Shown here piece by piece: positions 6,688 through 15,487 of a DNA stretch of 64,000 nt. Every line of letters starts with the position of its first letter. Position 1 is the stretch's first letter. The translations under genes and the position numbers were made by a program. The DNA comes from JAFEDN01 sp963795715. Its GTDB lineage: Bacteria; Pseudomonadota; Gammaproteobacteria; Coxiellales; Coxiellaceae. Location of the stretch: assembly GCA_963795715.1 (NCBI GenBank), contig CAWCIY010000003.1:682001-746000 (forward strand), written 5' to 3'. A model generated the notes under the pieces. It had not been told where the DNA came from, ran no database searches, and saw nothing but the letters and a program-made list of their open reading frames with translations.

Positions 6688-8577
6688 TCACATCCCGTAA
6701 GGTTTTGTGTCTATTTTCGGAAATTGAGTCGTATCGGTTTTGTTTTTACTTGATTTTCCAAAAATATTCCAAGAACTGGTTTTAACGCAATCTTTTTTAG
6801 GTTGAATTTTTTCCTGCGCCAGGGTTAGATTTGCTGAAACATTTCTTAAATACTTGTCTGCTGCATGGATAGTTTCAGCCATTTTCATAAGTCCATTTAT
6901 ATTATTTGTTTGATCGAGCTTATCTGAAATCTTATCAATTATGCCAATTAAATCGAAATTTTTAGCATCTTTATGTTTGCTAATACTCTGGACTATCATT
7001 ATGATTTTATCTATTTCTTTCTTAAAGGTTTCAGCGGGACAAATTTTCAACTTTTCTTGAAGGTTTTCAATTCTCTCACTGGTAAGTCTGTGATAAAAGT
7101 TAGTTACAAATTTCGCTATTTCTTTAGCATTTAATTGATTGGGATCGATTAAGAATTTAATCATTTTTTCTGCTTCTAGAACATTTAGAGAATCTTTGCG
7201 AGCTCCAGGAACTTCTCTAATAAAGATCAAAATATCATTATAAATCGAGGCTAGATTTTGATCCGTAAGTGGTTTCGTGTAGAAATAAAAATTCAGTAGG
7301 TCTATAGTTGTGTCAAAATTATTATTTGATTTTGCCAAACTGATTAGGGTTTTGTTTACTAATTCAAATTTTTCGGTGGCTAATTTTGCGTTTAGGTCTA
7401 TTTTTGACACAAAATTTATTACTGTGGATAAAGTGATTAAATCAATATTAGGATTGCGCAGACATTGATTTAAGTGAGCGAAATAAAATGATTCAAAATT
7501 TTTTCTGAGCGGATCTCCTTGTTTTAAAACGCTTAGTTGATCGAGTTGGTTAGAGAATGTGCTCTGTTTATTCATTAAAAATTGAGTAATAATTTCGCGA
7601 ATTTCTCCCCGTAAATTTTTATCAGAGGTCGTAGTCTTACTCAGAAACAGATTTAATTTTTCTAAAGTTTTATTTAAAGAATTTAATGATAAATAATCCA
7701 GATTTTTAATTTCATCGAGGTTATTTATTAAGAAACTAATTTCTCTTGCCATAGCTTCAGATTTTTTCGTGCCATATTTTTTGAAATTTTTAACTAATTG
7801 GTCCTTATTTTTGAGGAAATTTTTTTCGTACATTTTTTTTTCAGCATCAATCATTCTTAGTATCCCTGGATAGTCGAATGATTTATTTTCTTTTAAACAT
7901 TTATTTACGAGATCTGAGCCATTTTCAATAATTATTAATCCCTTAGCAGTTGCCTTAACTAAACCGTAAGTTGTAAAGTCGTTTTTTATAGTTTGACCTA
8001 GGCTACGGAAAGTTGTTGCTCCTCTTGCGTAGACAGAGTTATTGAAAGAATAAACATAGGAGCGAACATCCCCAGGACGGCATGGTTTTCCCTGGGCGCT
8101 TAGTAGGTCTTGCCAAGCCGTTGAAACCGTATCTCCAATTCCTTGCACTTGAGAGCGTATCAGTGTTTCGTGACTGTTTGGTAATTCATTTTTTAAAAAA
8201 TGTTCGAAAAGAACCAGTTCATTTGCACCTTTTTTTATTTCTTGTGAAAAATCTAAATCTGGGTGTTTTTTTATAAATTTAAAAGCAACTTGATTTTCTT
8301 GAGAGAGATCAGATTGATCGCTTAAATTCTTCAACCATGCTGCCCACGATTTAAAATCTTTAAACGTTTTGTTATTGATGAATAGTCCGCGCTCACTTCG
8401 AAAGTTATCAAATAACTCTTTAACAGCATGGTTATGATCAAAGGTTTCTGCCATGCTCTTTGCAAGATAGAGCTGCTCCTCACCGTTTTGCCCATTTTCT
8501 AAATGATAGAATTTTTTAGTATGGGGGTGGGCTGGATGTTTGGAATCTTTAAGAATTTTTACTATTTCTTTACTCAT
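6688..8577 (-). CDS. Uncharacterised coiled-coil-like protein, paralogue of the next gene
   Basis: About 629 residues, rich in Lys, Leu, Asn and Glu, with many heptad-like helical stretches, no signal peptide and no membrane segment. The frame opens at a GTG at 8598, but ATG at 8577 has an AGCAGAG ribosome site and is preferred. It aligns along its length with the protein at 8882-11389: FKDFKSWAAWLKNL against FSTWVKWLINL near the N-terminus, and DAKNFDLIGIIDKI against EAKHYNLIGILNDL near the C-terminus. No known domain is recognised. Large helical orphan proteins like this are typical of secreted effectors in intracellular Legionellales, but that role is only inferred. Confidence 0.75.
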   Translation of the reverse strand: MSKEIVKILKDSKHPAHPHTKKFYHLENGQNGEEQLYLAKSMAETFDHNHAVKELFDNFRSERGLFINNKTFKDFKSWAAWLKNLSDQSDLSQENQVAFKFIKKHPDLDFSQEIKKGANELVLFEHFLKNELPNSHETLIRSQVQGIGDTVSTAWQDLLSAQGKPCRPGDVRSYVYSFNNSVYARGATTFRSLGQTIKNDFTTYGLVKATAKGLIIIENGSDLVNKCLKENKSFDYPGILRMIDAEKKMYEKNFLKNKDQLVKNFKKYGTKKSEAMAREISFLINNLDEIKNLDYLSLNSLNKTLEKLNLFLSKTTTSDKNLRGEIREIITQFLMNKQSTFSNQLDQLSVLKQGDPLRKNFESFYFAHLNQCLRNPNIDLITLSTVINFVSKIDLNAKLATEKFELVNKTLISLAKSNNNFDTTIDLLNFYFYTKPLTDQNLASIYNDILIFIREVPGARKDSLNVLEAEKMIKFLIDPNQLNAKEIAKFVTNFYHRLTSERIENLQEKLKICPAETFKKEIDKIIMIVQSISKHKDAKNFDLIGIIDKISDKLDQTNNINGLMKMAETIHAADKYLRNVSANLTLAQEKIQPKKDCVKTSSWNIFGKSSKNKTDTTQFPKIDTKPYGM

Positions 8578-8693
8578 AAATCTCTGCTTCTGGTTCACGG
8601 GGTATAATGCATATATTATATATAGTGATTATTAATTTAAGATTAAAAAATATACAATAAAGAAATTTTAGCTAATATCCTGGTCTTTATTCC

Positions 8694-8868
8694 TGATGGT
8701 CGATCGTCCGACCCTGAAGTGCGATTATTCGAGCGTATAGAAAGCTTTTTTTTGCGGTTAAAAGCCAATTATAAATCTAAATGGCTCCGAATAAGATCAC
8801 CCCGACTACGGCTCTTAACAGGAGATAAGAAAAGACCCCTAACCCTTCTATCCCACCGTCACAGATTT
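8694..8868 (-). pseudogene. Decayed copy of the glmS 3' end and its downstream membrane-protein gene
   Basis: This stretch matches 11518-11805 piecewise: TGATGGTCGATCGTCCGACC, AAATGGCTCCGAATAAGATC, CACCCCGACTACGGCTC and CCACCGTCACAGATTTGG each have a near-identical partner there. The last piece is the complement of the end of glmS. Internal deletions shorten it from about 288 to 175 bases and no useful frame is left. It lies between the two paralogous orphan genes, exactly where a tandem duplication of a unit made of orphan gene, small membrane gene and glmS end would leave it. Confidence 0.75.
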
Positions 8869-8881
8869 GGTCTACGCTGTC

Positions 8882-11389
8882 CTAGGTGGGCAGATAGCCG
8901 GGCCGCTGTGTGCTTTCTGGTCTAATAGGCTCAGGTTTTCTCTTATCCGAAAAAATGGAGGGAGAAGCGAGTCTTGTTTCTGGAGGAGATTTAAGTAAAT
9001 CAGTTATAAATTGAGGTCGGCTTTTGGCATGGGGGTATTTTGCTTTCAAATTATTGCAAATTTTTATCTTAAGATCATTTGGTGTAGTAGCTGATTGTAA
9101 AAGTACTTTTATACTATTTAGGTACCCTTTAATATCCTTTTTACTGAACGTGGATTCGATGTTTGCTAAAGCAGTATATAGTTCTTTTGTGAGGATTCTT
9201 TTGCATTGGGAAAAGCAATCAAGGATGATGTCGTGTAATGGTTTATATTGTTCCATTACCTTTGCCTTTTCAATATTTCCTTCAATCCTCTCTAGCTTTG
9301 CAATGGTGACATCTAAATAATCATTTAGATTGTCTGGTAGATGCCCGTGTTGGATCATCAACTTAAGCAAGGCATTCTCGTCTGGCACTTCAGATTTTAA
9401 GAAATGATCTTTAATCTCTTCACCATTTTTTTTAAAGGAAATGCAAAAATAATCCTGAGATTTGATGCTGCAATGTATAGAGCCAAATTCATCCTTCACT
9501 TCACTTTCTTCTTCAATTTTCTTTACTAAACTGCAGTAAAAAATTCCTTCTTTTGGCTCTGTTGAAGAGGATAATGGTTGAAGCATTTTTGGTTCGAATT
9601 TGGTTTCCAAGCCGAGAGTTGGCAATTTTTCCGATAAGTCATTTAAAATTCCTATCAAATTATAATGCTTAGCCTCAGGCATATGAAAAAGTTTATCTAA
9701 GATTAAAGTCAGTTTTTTGAATTTTTCAAATGTTTTTTTTGGAAGAGATCTTTCCAGAAATGTAGTAACGATACCCTCTAATTTCTTGTTATATAGTAAG
9801 TTAAAAAAGAATTGTACATGTTCATTTATTTTCTTACCTGAGACAGTCGTTGGATTCTGTAAATATTGATTAATTTCTTGAATACGAGTAGTGGTTTCTA
9901 CTATGGGCAATCCCGGTAGGTTTTGTATTTCCTCTATTTCTTGCATTAATAGCCGAATGTCATTAATTACAGGAACCTCATTTTCTGTAGCTTTGAGACG
10001 ACCTTTTTTTTCAATGAAGGTACTCCAGTGTAAAACGAGTTCTTGAAAATTAATTGTAATTTTCTCGTCTGAAAGATCGGCTTCCTTATCAATTTTTTCT
10101 TTAATTTTATCAAGTTCTTCCATAATTTTATCTAAACTCGATACTTTAATTAAGGAGTTAAAATTTGTAGAAATAGTTTCCATTATTTTTAATATTTCAG
10201 ACTCATGACTATGAGGCTCTAAAATCATCTTATCCAAATAGGCAAAATTAATGGTTTCGAATTTTTCTAATAAATCAGAACTATTAATATCTTTGAATTG
10301 TGCAATTAAATAATTTTGTTTTTCTCTCATGACTAAGGAAAAAAAGTCAATCAATTGAGCTTGAATTTTATCTGCTTTAGATTGAGTGGGGTTTTTTAAG
10401 AACTCCAAAAGTTCAACAAGCACCTCATTTAAATTAGTTAAGGATACAAATGATGATTTTTTAATTTTATCCAGGTATTCAATAAATAAACTGATATGTT
10501 TCCCAGTAGCAGTAATATTCTTTTGTTCGCCTTTTTTTTGATATTCTTTCCATTTGACTACTAATTGTTTTTGTAAACTTGAAAATTGATTCTCTAAAAT
10601 TTTATTTTCAGAATCTACCAATGAGACAACTCTTTCTGGGGTAAGGGGTGGGTTTTTTGCAGACTCTGGAGTAAGCAATGCCTCATATAGTTTAGCGGGT
10701 CCGCCAGGATCTATGATACGTGCGCCATGATTAGGAACAAGTTCTACTTTTCCTGTAGAAGGAAAGGTTGTTTTCTTATCTTTATTTTCGTAAGAACAGG
10801 TTTTGCCTACTCCTAGTAGACGATGGTTAACATAATATGTATTTGAACTCACCTCCTTGAAAAAAGATGGGTTAAGAGTAGGGTTATTGTTAATCGTCAT
10901 ACTCAATGACCAAAAGGGTTGGCATACTATTCCTGGCCCTTGGAGGTATATACTTAAAAGTGTAAAATAAGAGGTTTTAAATTCTCTTTTAAGAAAAATA
11001 CTAAAAAGTTCAGCCTCAGTATCAGAAATACCACTGTCTCTAAAAGAAAAAATTTTATTATAATTGGTTACATCAGCATGCCTCAAAATGAAATCTCTGG
11101 CTCTTTTGTCTTCTTCTCCCAAAATGCGGACATGGTCCTCTTTTAGATTGATTAACCATTTGACCCACGTTGAAAAATGATTTTTGCCCTTGCCATTAAA
11201 GAGATGTTGTCTATGAACATCTTGCCAAATTTGTTTAATTCGGTCTTTATAAATGGAATAGTTTAAGTTAACAGATTGTTCACGAAAAAGATTTTCTCCA
11301 ATAAGGTGGAAACAACCATCTACTGCTTCTTTTTGAAGGGACTGAGTTTCACCTTTACGAACTGATTTTAATACTTCTATAGTTTTCAT
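8882..11389 (-). CDS. Uncharacterised large coiled-coil-like protein, paralogue of the gene at 6688-8577
   Basis: The 835-residue protein is Lys/Glu/Leu-rich and mostly helical in appearance, without signal peptide, membrane segment or recognised domain. It matches the 636-codon neighbour over most of its length (for example LRKNFESFYFAHLNQ against LEKFETINFAYLDK) and has an extra C-terminal region ending in a Pro/Arg-rich tail. ATG at 11389 is used; no strong ribosome site is visible before it. The gene lies between an intact and a decayed copy of the glmS 3' region, pointing to origin by tandem duplication. An effector role is possible but unsupported by any motif. Confidence 0.78.
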   Translation of the reverse strand: MKTIEVLKSVRKGETQSLQKEAVDGCFHLIGENLFREQSVNLNYSIYKDRIKQIWQDVHRQHLFNGKGKNHFSTWVKWLINLKEDHVRILGEEDKRARDFILRHADVTNYNKIFSFRDSGISDTEAELFSIFLKREFKTSYFTLLSIYLQGPGIVCQPFWSLSMTINNNPTLNPSFFKEVSSNTYYVNHRLLGVGKTCSYENKDKKTTFPSTGKVELVPNHGARIIDPGGPAKLYEALLTPESAKNPPLTPERVVSLVDSENKILENQFSSLQKQLVVKWKEYQKKGEQKNITATGKHISLFIEYLDKIKKSSFVSLTNLNEVLVELLEFLKNPTQSKADKIQAQLIDFFSLVMREKQNYLIAQFKDINSSDLLEKFETINFAYLDKMILEPHSHESEILKIMETISTNFNSLIKVSSLDKIMEELDKIKEKIDKEADLSDEKITINFQELVLHWSTFIEKKGRLKATENEVPVINDIRLLMQEIEEIQNLPGLPIVETTTRIQEINQYLQNPTTVSGKKINEHVQFFFNLLYNKKLEGIVTTFLERSLPKKTFEKFKKLTLILDKLFHMPEAKHYNLIGILNDLSEKLPTLGLETKFEPKMLQPLSSSTEPKEGIFYCSLVKKIEEESEVKDEFGSIHCSIKSQDYFCISFKKNGEEIKDHFLKSEVPDENALLKLMIQHGHLPDNLNDYLDVTIAKLERIEGNIEKAKVMEQYKPLHDIILDCFSQCKRILTKELYTALANIESTFSKKDIKGYLNSIKVLLQSATTPNDLKIKICNNLKAKYPHAKSRPQFITDLLKSPPETRLASPSIFSDKRKPEPIRPESTQRPGYLPT

Positions 11390-11506
11390 GTTAAAATCAC
11401 GCGACTAAATAATAATAATATTATTATATCTATTAAATATTAAAGCAGTATTAGTTAATAAAATTTCTGAAAAATATGTACGAAACGTATAGAATGGGGG
11501 GGGTTA

Positions 11507-11776
11507 CTATTTAAATTCCTCATGGTCAATCGTTCGACCGCCAGCTCGATTTGGAGTATGTTGACGAACGGCGAGCTTTCTCTTGCGATTAAAAAATCGG
11601 TTGTAAACCCAAATGGCTCCAAATAAGATCACCCCGACTACGGCTCCTAACACCAGGAGATAAGAAAAGACCACTAGCCCTACCGCTAAAAGCACTAGGA
11701 AGACCCCCAGCCCTAGAAACGGTATAATTCGAACCAGGAATTGGTTTGCCTTTTTTTTGATGTCCAATCTTCTCAT
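11507..11776 (-). CDS. Small two-segment membrane protein
   Basis: The 89-residue protein has a basic N-terminus (MRRLDIKKKANQF), two adjacent hydrophobic segments (IIPFLGLGVFLVLLAVGLVV and LLVLGAVVGVILFGAIWVY) and a basic cytoplasmic-looking tail with RKRKLAVRQ. It starts two bases after the glmS stop on the same strand, with a GGAG ribosome site inside the glmS end, so it is very likely co-transcribed and perhaps translationally coupled with glmS. No function is known to me. A broken copy of this gene sits at 8694-8868. Confidence 0.75.
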   Translation of the reverse strand: MRRLDIKKKANQFLVRIIPFLGLGVFLVLLAVGLVVFSYLLVLGAVVGVILFGAIWVYNRFFNRKRKLAVRQHTPNRAGGRTIDHEEFK

Positions 11777-11778
11777 AT

Positions 11779-13599
11779 CTACTCCACCGTCACGGATTTG
11801 GCTAAATTACGGGGTTGATCCACATCGGTCCCTTTTAAAATCGCAGTGTGATATGCCAGCAATTGTAATGGGATGGTATAGACTATCGGCGTTAGGATTT
11901 CTGGAACCGCCGGGTAATTAATCACCTGTTCGGCTTGAAATTTAACCCTTTCATCCGCAAAAGCATAGACCAGGCCGCCACGCGCCTGCACCTCTTCAAT
12001 ATTGGCAATGAGTTTGTCGCTCACTGCATTATGGGGAGCCACGACTATGACCGGCATTTCTTCATCTACCAAGGCCAAAGTACCATGTTTCAGCTCTCCC
12101 GCCGGATAAGCTTCAACAAAAATATAAGAGATTTCTTTTAGCTTTAAAGCGCCTTCCAGGGCGATCGGGTACATCATCCCTCGTCCTAAAAACAGCGCTT
12201 GTGACTTGTCCGCTAAAATTCGGGCTAAATTTTGAATATATTCTTCTAAGGCTAAAGTCTTGCTGACCAATTGGGGTAATTGTTTCAAGGTAGCCAGCGA
12301 TTCTGCCGCCACTTCAGGCTGGCGATACTGACCCAGATGCAATACTAACAATAGCAAAGCCAGCAATTGTGCAGTAAAGGTTTTAGTAGCCGCTACGCCG
12401 ATCTCAGGCCCGGCCCGTGTCAGCAGGGACAGGTCAGTTTCCCTCACTAAAGTGCTTTGCGGGACATTACAAATCGCCAGGGTGCCGGCATATCCTGCCA
12501 GTTTGGCCTGCCTTAAGGCGGCGAGGGTGTCGGCGGTTTCCCCGGATTGAGAAATGGCAACAAATAAAGTATTGGGTTCAACTACAGGCCGGCGGTAACG
12601 ATATTCGCTGGCGACTTCTACGGCGCAGCCCACCTGCATCATTTCTTCTAGCCAGTACTTGGCGACCAAACCGGCATGATAACTGGTCCCGCAGGCCACA
12701 ATATGCACCCGTTTAATTTGGGGTAAGATCTCACTGGCCAAGGGTCCCAGCCATTGGGGCGCCAAATGATCATCAATTACGTGTTCTTTTAAGGTTTGCG
12801 CCAAGGTATCGGGTTGCTCATGGATTTCTTTATGCATGAAATGACGGTATTTCCCTTTGCTGCTCATATCTGCACTGAGGTCAAGCTGCTGAATCGGGCG
12901 TTCCACCCGTTGGTTGTCGGCATTGTATATTTGGACCTGTTCTTGTTCGAGACAGGCAATATCACCGTCTTCTAAATAAATGAATCGTTGCGTAACGGGT
13001 AATAATGCTAAAGGATCGGATGCGATAAAATGTTCGCCTATACCTACACCGATCACCAGCGGACCACTCATCCGCATGGCGAATAAACAATTATGAATTT
13101 TTTCATTGATGATGCCGAGCACATAAGCGCCGGTCAGTTCGGCTTTAGTGGCTCTTAAAGCAGCCAACATATCCGGTTGCTGTTGTAAATGATAATAAAG
13201 CAAATGCGCAACGACTTCGGTATCGGTTTCGCTTGTAAAATTATAACCTTGGGCCTGTAATTTTGCCTTCAATTGCGCGTAATTCTCAATAATACCATTA
13301 TGCACCACTGCAATTTGATGGTGCGAATAAAGTGGGTGGGCATTCTGCAAGGCAGGTTTTCCGTGTGTTGCCCATCGGGTATGGGCAATTCCCAGCAATC
13401 CGTTTAAAGGATGCTCCCGGTATTTATTTTCCAGTTCCGTTACTTTGCCTTTAATTCTAAGCCTTTCAAGCCGTTGGCTCTTCTGGCCAACTATTGCAAT
13501 CCCTGCTGAATCATAACCGCGATATTCTAATCGTTTTAAACCTTCTAAAAGAATAGGCGCCACATTTCTCTGAGCAATTCCACCAACAATTCCACACAT
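11779..13599 (-). CDS. glmS: Glutamine--fructose-6-phosphate aminotransferase (isomerizing)
   Basis: This 606-residue enzyme makes glucosamine-6-phosphate from fructose-6-phosphate and glutamine, the first step towards UDP-GlcNAc for peptidoglycan and LPS. The N-terminal glutaminase domain begins MCGIVGG with the nucleophilic Cys2 and has HTRWATHGKP and HNGIIENY. Two SIS sugar-isomerase domains follow (ACGTSYHA, ISQSGETADTLAAL, FLGRGMMYPIALEGALKLKE), and the protein ends in the expected AKSVTVE. Length matches the family. A small membrane protein gene follows two bases later. No glmS ribozyme or other leader structure is evident upstream. Confidence 0.98.
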   Translation of the reverse strand: MCGIVGGIAQRNVAPILLEGLKRLEYRGYDSAGIAIVGQKSQRLERLRIKGKVTELENKYREHPLNGLLGIAHTRWATHGKPALQNAHPLYSHHQIAVVHNGIIENYAQLKAKLQAQGYNFTSETDTEVVAHLLYYHLQQQPDMLAALRATKAELTGAYVLGIINEKIHNCLFAMRMSGPLVIGVGIGEHFIASDPLALLPVTQRFIYLEDGDIACLEQEQVQIYNADNQRVERPIQQLDLSADMSSKGKYRHFMHKEIHEQPDTLAQTLKEHVIDDHLAPQWLGPLASEILPQIKRVHIVACGTSYHAGLVAKYWLEEMMQVGCAVEVASEYRYRRPVVEPNTLFVAISQSGETADTLAALRQAKLAGYAGTLAICNVPQSTLVRETDLSLLTRAGPEIGVAATKTFTAQLLALLLLVLHLGQYRQPEVAAESLATLKQLPQLVSKTLALEEYIQNLARILADKSQALFLGRGMMYPIALEGALKLKEISYIFVEAYPAGELKHGTLALVDEEMPVIVVAPHNAVSDKLIANIEEVQARGGLVYAFADERVKFQAEQVINYPAVPEILTPIVYTIPLQLLAYHTAILKGTDVDQPRNLAKSVTVE

Positions 13600-13699
13600 G
13601 ATTTGAACCTCGCCTGAATTTATGAAAGATATATAAAAATTTTAGCAGTAATTTAATAATCAGCAGCATTTTCCGGTGCAACGGAAACCCTTCCTGATG

Positions 13700-13815
13700 G
13701 GGGATCGCAAGGGGGAGGAGAGCGGAGCGACCTCCCCCTTCATTCCTGCATTCAAGCTTTGCTTGAATGCAGGATAGGAACCAGGAAGCAATTTCCGCAT
13801 CAGCGGGAATTGCTG
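13700..13815 (-). repeat. Intergenic repeat with stacked hairpins (family C, copy 1)
   Basis: The gap between divergent glmS and the zapB-like gene holds several stems: AAGGGGGAGG with CCTCCCCCTT (13709-13740), a perfect 13-bp stem CCTGCATTCAAGC/GCTTGAATGCAGG with a TTT loop (13745-13773), and GCAATTTCCGC/GCGGGAATTGC (about 13790-13815). Read on the minus strand, the order and sequence match the repeat at 52457-52590. It seems to have been inserted within the promoter region. Confidence 0.7.
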
Positions 13816-13883
13816 CGGGAATTGCTGAGTTGACCTTTCCAGTTGATACCAGTATTCTTTTCACATTATATCTGAGGTTCGCC

Positions 13884-14087
13884 ATGGAAATCATTGAATT
13901 AACGAAATTAGAGCTTAAGGTTGAGCGTTTATTAAACGCTTTGGAGGAGCTAAAAGCGGAAAATAAACACCTGCGAAACCAAGTGGCCCGGCATGCTCGG
14001 GAAAAAAGCGTGCAATATCAAAACAATCAACAAGTCGTTGGAAAAATAAGAAAAATTATTAATACCTTACAGGAGGCTCTGGTATGA
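13884..14087 (+). CDS. Small coiled-coil protein of the TIGR02449 (ZapB-like) family
   Basis: The 67-residue protein is one continuous heptad helix (LELKVERLLNALEELKAENKHLRNQVA), the form of the TIGR02449 proteins that sit just before zapA in many gammaproteobacteria. They resemble ZapB, the coiled-coil partner of ZapA at the division ring; a division role here is inferred from shape and neighbourhood. The open frame begins at 13767, but that part lies in the repeat; ATG at 13884 has a GAGG ribosome site. Its end overlaps the zapA start (ATGA type), so the two are probably translationally coupled. Confidence 0.8.
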   Translation: MEIIELTKLELKVERLLNALEELKAENKHLRNQVARHAREKSVQYQNNQQVVGKIRKIINTLQEALV

Positions 14088-14383
14088 GCCAAGAAAATGT
14101 GATTACCATAAAAATAATGGATAGATTATACAAAATAAAATGTACCGCCAAGGAAGCGATTGATTTGCAAGAAGCCGCTTATCATGTGGACGATCAAATG
14201 CGAAAAATCCGCCAGGCCGGTCATATCACCAGTATTGATAGAATGGCGGTGGTGGCGGCGCTGAACATTTACAACGAGCTATTGCAATTAAAAAAACAAA
14301 AAAATCAATGTATTGACGAAATGAATCAACGTATCTTGAATTTACAACGCCGCATTGAGGAAAAATTGGGCGAGCAGGAATAA
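14084..14383 (+). CDS. zapA: Cell division protein ZapA
   Basis: The 99-residue protein has the ZapA pattern: an N-terminal beta region (VITIKIMDRLYKIKC), a helix with AYHVDDQMRKIR, the SIDRMAVVAALNIYNELL segment and a C-terminal coiled coil (MNQRILNLQRRIEEKL). ZapA binds and bundles FtsZ filaments at the division site. It overlaps the ZapB-like gene by four bases. The order zapA, 6S RNA, ygfA is conserved in gammaproteobacteria, which supports all three calls. Confidence 0.93.
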   Translation: MSQENVITIKIMDRLYKIKCTAKEAIDLQEAAYHVDDQMRKIRQAGHITSIDRMAVVAALNIYNELLQLKKQKNQCIDEMNQRILNLQRRIEEKLGEQE

Positions 14384-14385
14384 AA

Positions 14386-14407
14386 AACAGTCCAGTGGAC
14401 TTGTTTT
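14386..14407 (+). terminator. Likely intrinsic terminator of the zapA operon
   Basis: Just after the zapA stop, AACAGTCCA and TGGACTTGTT form a short stem with a very small loop, followed by a T-rich stretch (TTTTCCC). Its position is right for a terminator isolating zapA from the 6S RNA gene. Confidence 0.55.
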
Positions 14408-14425
14408 CCCTTCACTCAAACACAA

Positions 14426-14578
14426 TGGCGTCTTTAGAAGAGCTTTTGCTTTGATTCCCCCCTTTGAAAAAGGGGGGGGGATTTTTAGACCCAGGCTCGG
14501 GTCTTCTGGTTCAAAAAGTCCCCCTCAATCCCCCTTTTTCAAAGGGGGAAGTCAGAGAAAATTCCTTAAACTGACGTC
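14426..14578. repeat. Intergenic G/C-tract hairpin repeat (family D)
   Basis: This repeat holds CCCCCCTTTGAAAAAGGGGGG (14458-14480) and a second CCCCCTTTTTCAAAGGGGG stem (about 14530-14548), flanked by AGAGCTTTTGCTT and GTCAGAGAAAATTCCTTAAACTGACG. The same flanks and G/C tract appear inside the family A element at 61951-62099, in reverse, and the tract also occurs at 45225-45260. It fills the space between zapA and the 6S RNA promoter. Confidence 0.65.
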
Positions 14579-14670
14579 TATGCGAAAAATCAAGCCACTG
14601 GATGACGGCTCTTTTTTTTCATCGCCTAGAAACAATTCCAGTTGGTCAAAAAATGCTGTATAATTATTAG

Positions 14671-14854
14671 TAAGCCTCTGTGATAAACGTCAGTAGGATA
14701 CTTTTTTTGAACCGATATTTGAATGAACCAGGGTTTCAGAGTGTTCTGTGGTTGTGCAAGTCTACCTCGTAGTAGAAAGCCTTAAAACAGACCAGAGATG
14801 CCCACCTTAACCAAAAGGGTTCATAAAAGTCCACAACGGTATTGCGGAGGCTAT
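14671..14854 (+). ncRNA. ssrS: 6S RNA
   Basis: 6S RNA mimics an open promoter, binds sigma-70 RNA polymerase and represses many promoters in stationary phase. Conserved pieces are in the right order: GAACCGATATTT (about 14708-14719), AAGCCTTAAAAC (14777-14788) and CACCTTAACCAAAAGGGTTCA (about 14802-14822). The ends AGCCTCTG and CGGAGGCT pair as the closing stem. A TATAAT box at 14659-14664 sets the start near 14671. It lies between zapA and ygfA, the standard gammaproteobacterial location. The exact 3' end is approximate. Confidence 0.93.
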
Positions 14855-14885
14855 ATAATTTTTAATTAATAGGATCCGATTGTTT

Positions 14886-15485
14886 ATGTTTTATAAACCG
14901 GAAATTAGGGATAAAATCCAGCAGCGGCGAAAGGAATTGGATTTAGTTTCTATAGCGCAAGCTTCTCAAGCAGTGGCCGCCCAGGTAGTGCAAATGCGGG
15001 AGTTTTTAGAGGGCCGGCGGTTAGGGGCATATCTATCTATAGATAACGAACTCGATCCGTTGCCCATTTTGCACTGTGCACAGACCTTAAAAAAAGAAAT
15101 TTATTTGCCGGTAATCAATGCCAACTCCGGAAAAGACAGTCAATTGCTGGAATTTCATCAGTATGTGGTAGGCGACCCTTTAATGAAAGGATTACATGGC
15201 GTAAGTGGGCCGGTCCATCAATCCCAATTCCCTTCCGATATCACCGATTTGGATTTTATTTTGGTTCCCTTAGTGGCTTTTGACAGTCATTGTAACCGTT
15301 TAGGCAGGGGGGCGGGTTATTATGACCGCACTTTGAACGCAGTTAAAGAAAAAGGCGGACGAATGCCTTATTTAATAGGTTTGGGTTATGAGTTTCAGAA
15401 AATAACTCAAATCGCTACGGATAAGTGGGATGTCCCTCTGGATATGGTGGTGACTGAATCGGCCATCCATCGTCGTGTTGACTAA
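14886..15485 (+). CDS. ygfA: 5-formyltetrahydrofolate cyclo-ligase
   Basis: The enzyme converts 5-formyl-THF to 5,10-methenyl-THF with ATP, recycling the stored folate form. About 199 residues are seen, with the family's basic N-terminus (IRDKIQQRRKELD), a FILVPLVAFD segment and the signature GRGAGYYDRTL. ATG at 14886 is chosen; a TTG at 14880 in the same frame sits closer to the AGGA ribosome site and is the alternative. It lies directly after the 6S RNA gene, with which ygfA is usually co-transcribed, and 2 bases before the glycosylase gene. Confidence 0.93.
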   Translation: MFYKPEIRDKIQQRRKELDLVSIAQASQAVAAQVVQMREFLEGRRLGAYLSIDNELDPLPILHCAQTLKKEIYLPVINANSGKDSQLLEFHQYVVGDPLMKGLHGVSGPVHQSQFPSDITDLDFILVPLVAFDSHCNRLGRGAGYYDRTLNAVKEKGGRMPYLIGLGYEFQKITQIATDKWDVPLDMVVTESAIHRRVD

Positions 15486-15487
15486 CT

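Noticed and set aside
6526..6753. 75-codon frame at 6526 as a gene
   Set aside because: It lies out of frame over the antitoxin/polA-end remnant and into the end of the orphan gene; no family match.
13600..13883. glmS ribozyme or riboswitch upstream of glmS
   Set aside because: Self-cleaving glmS leaders are typical of Gram-positives, and the sequence here is a palindromic repeat without the ribozyme core.
14458..14550. Repeated CCCCCTTT/AAAGGGGG tracts as a possible CRISPR array
   Set aside because: Only two inverted tracts, no regular spacing, no unique spacers and no cas genes nearby.
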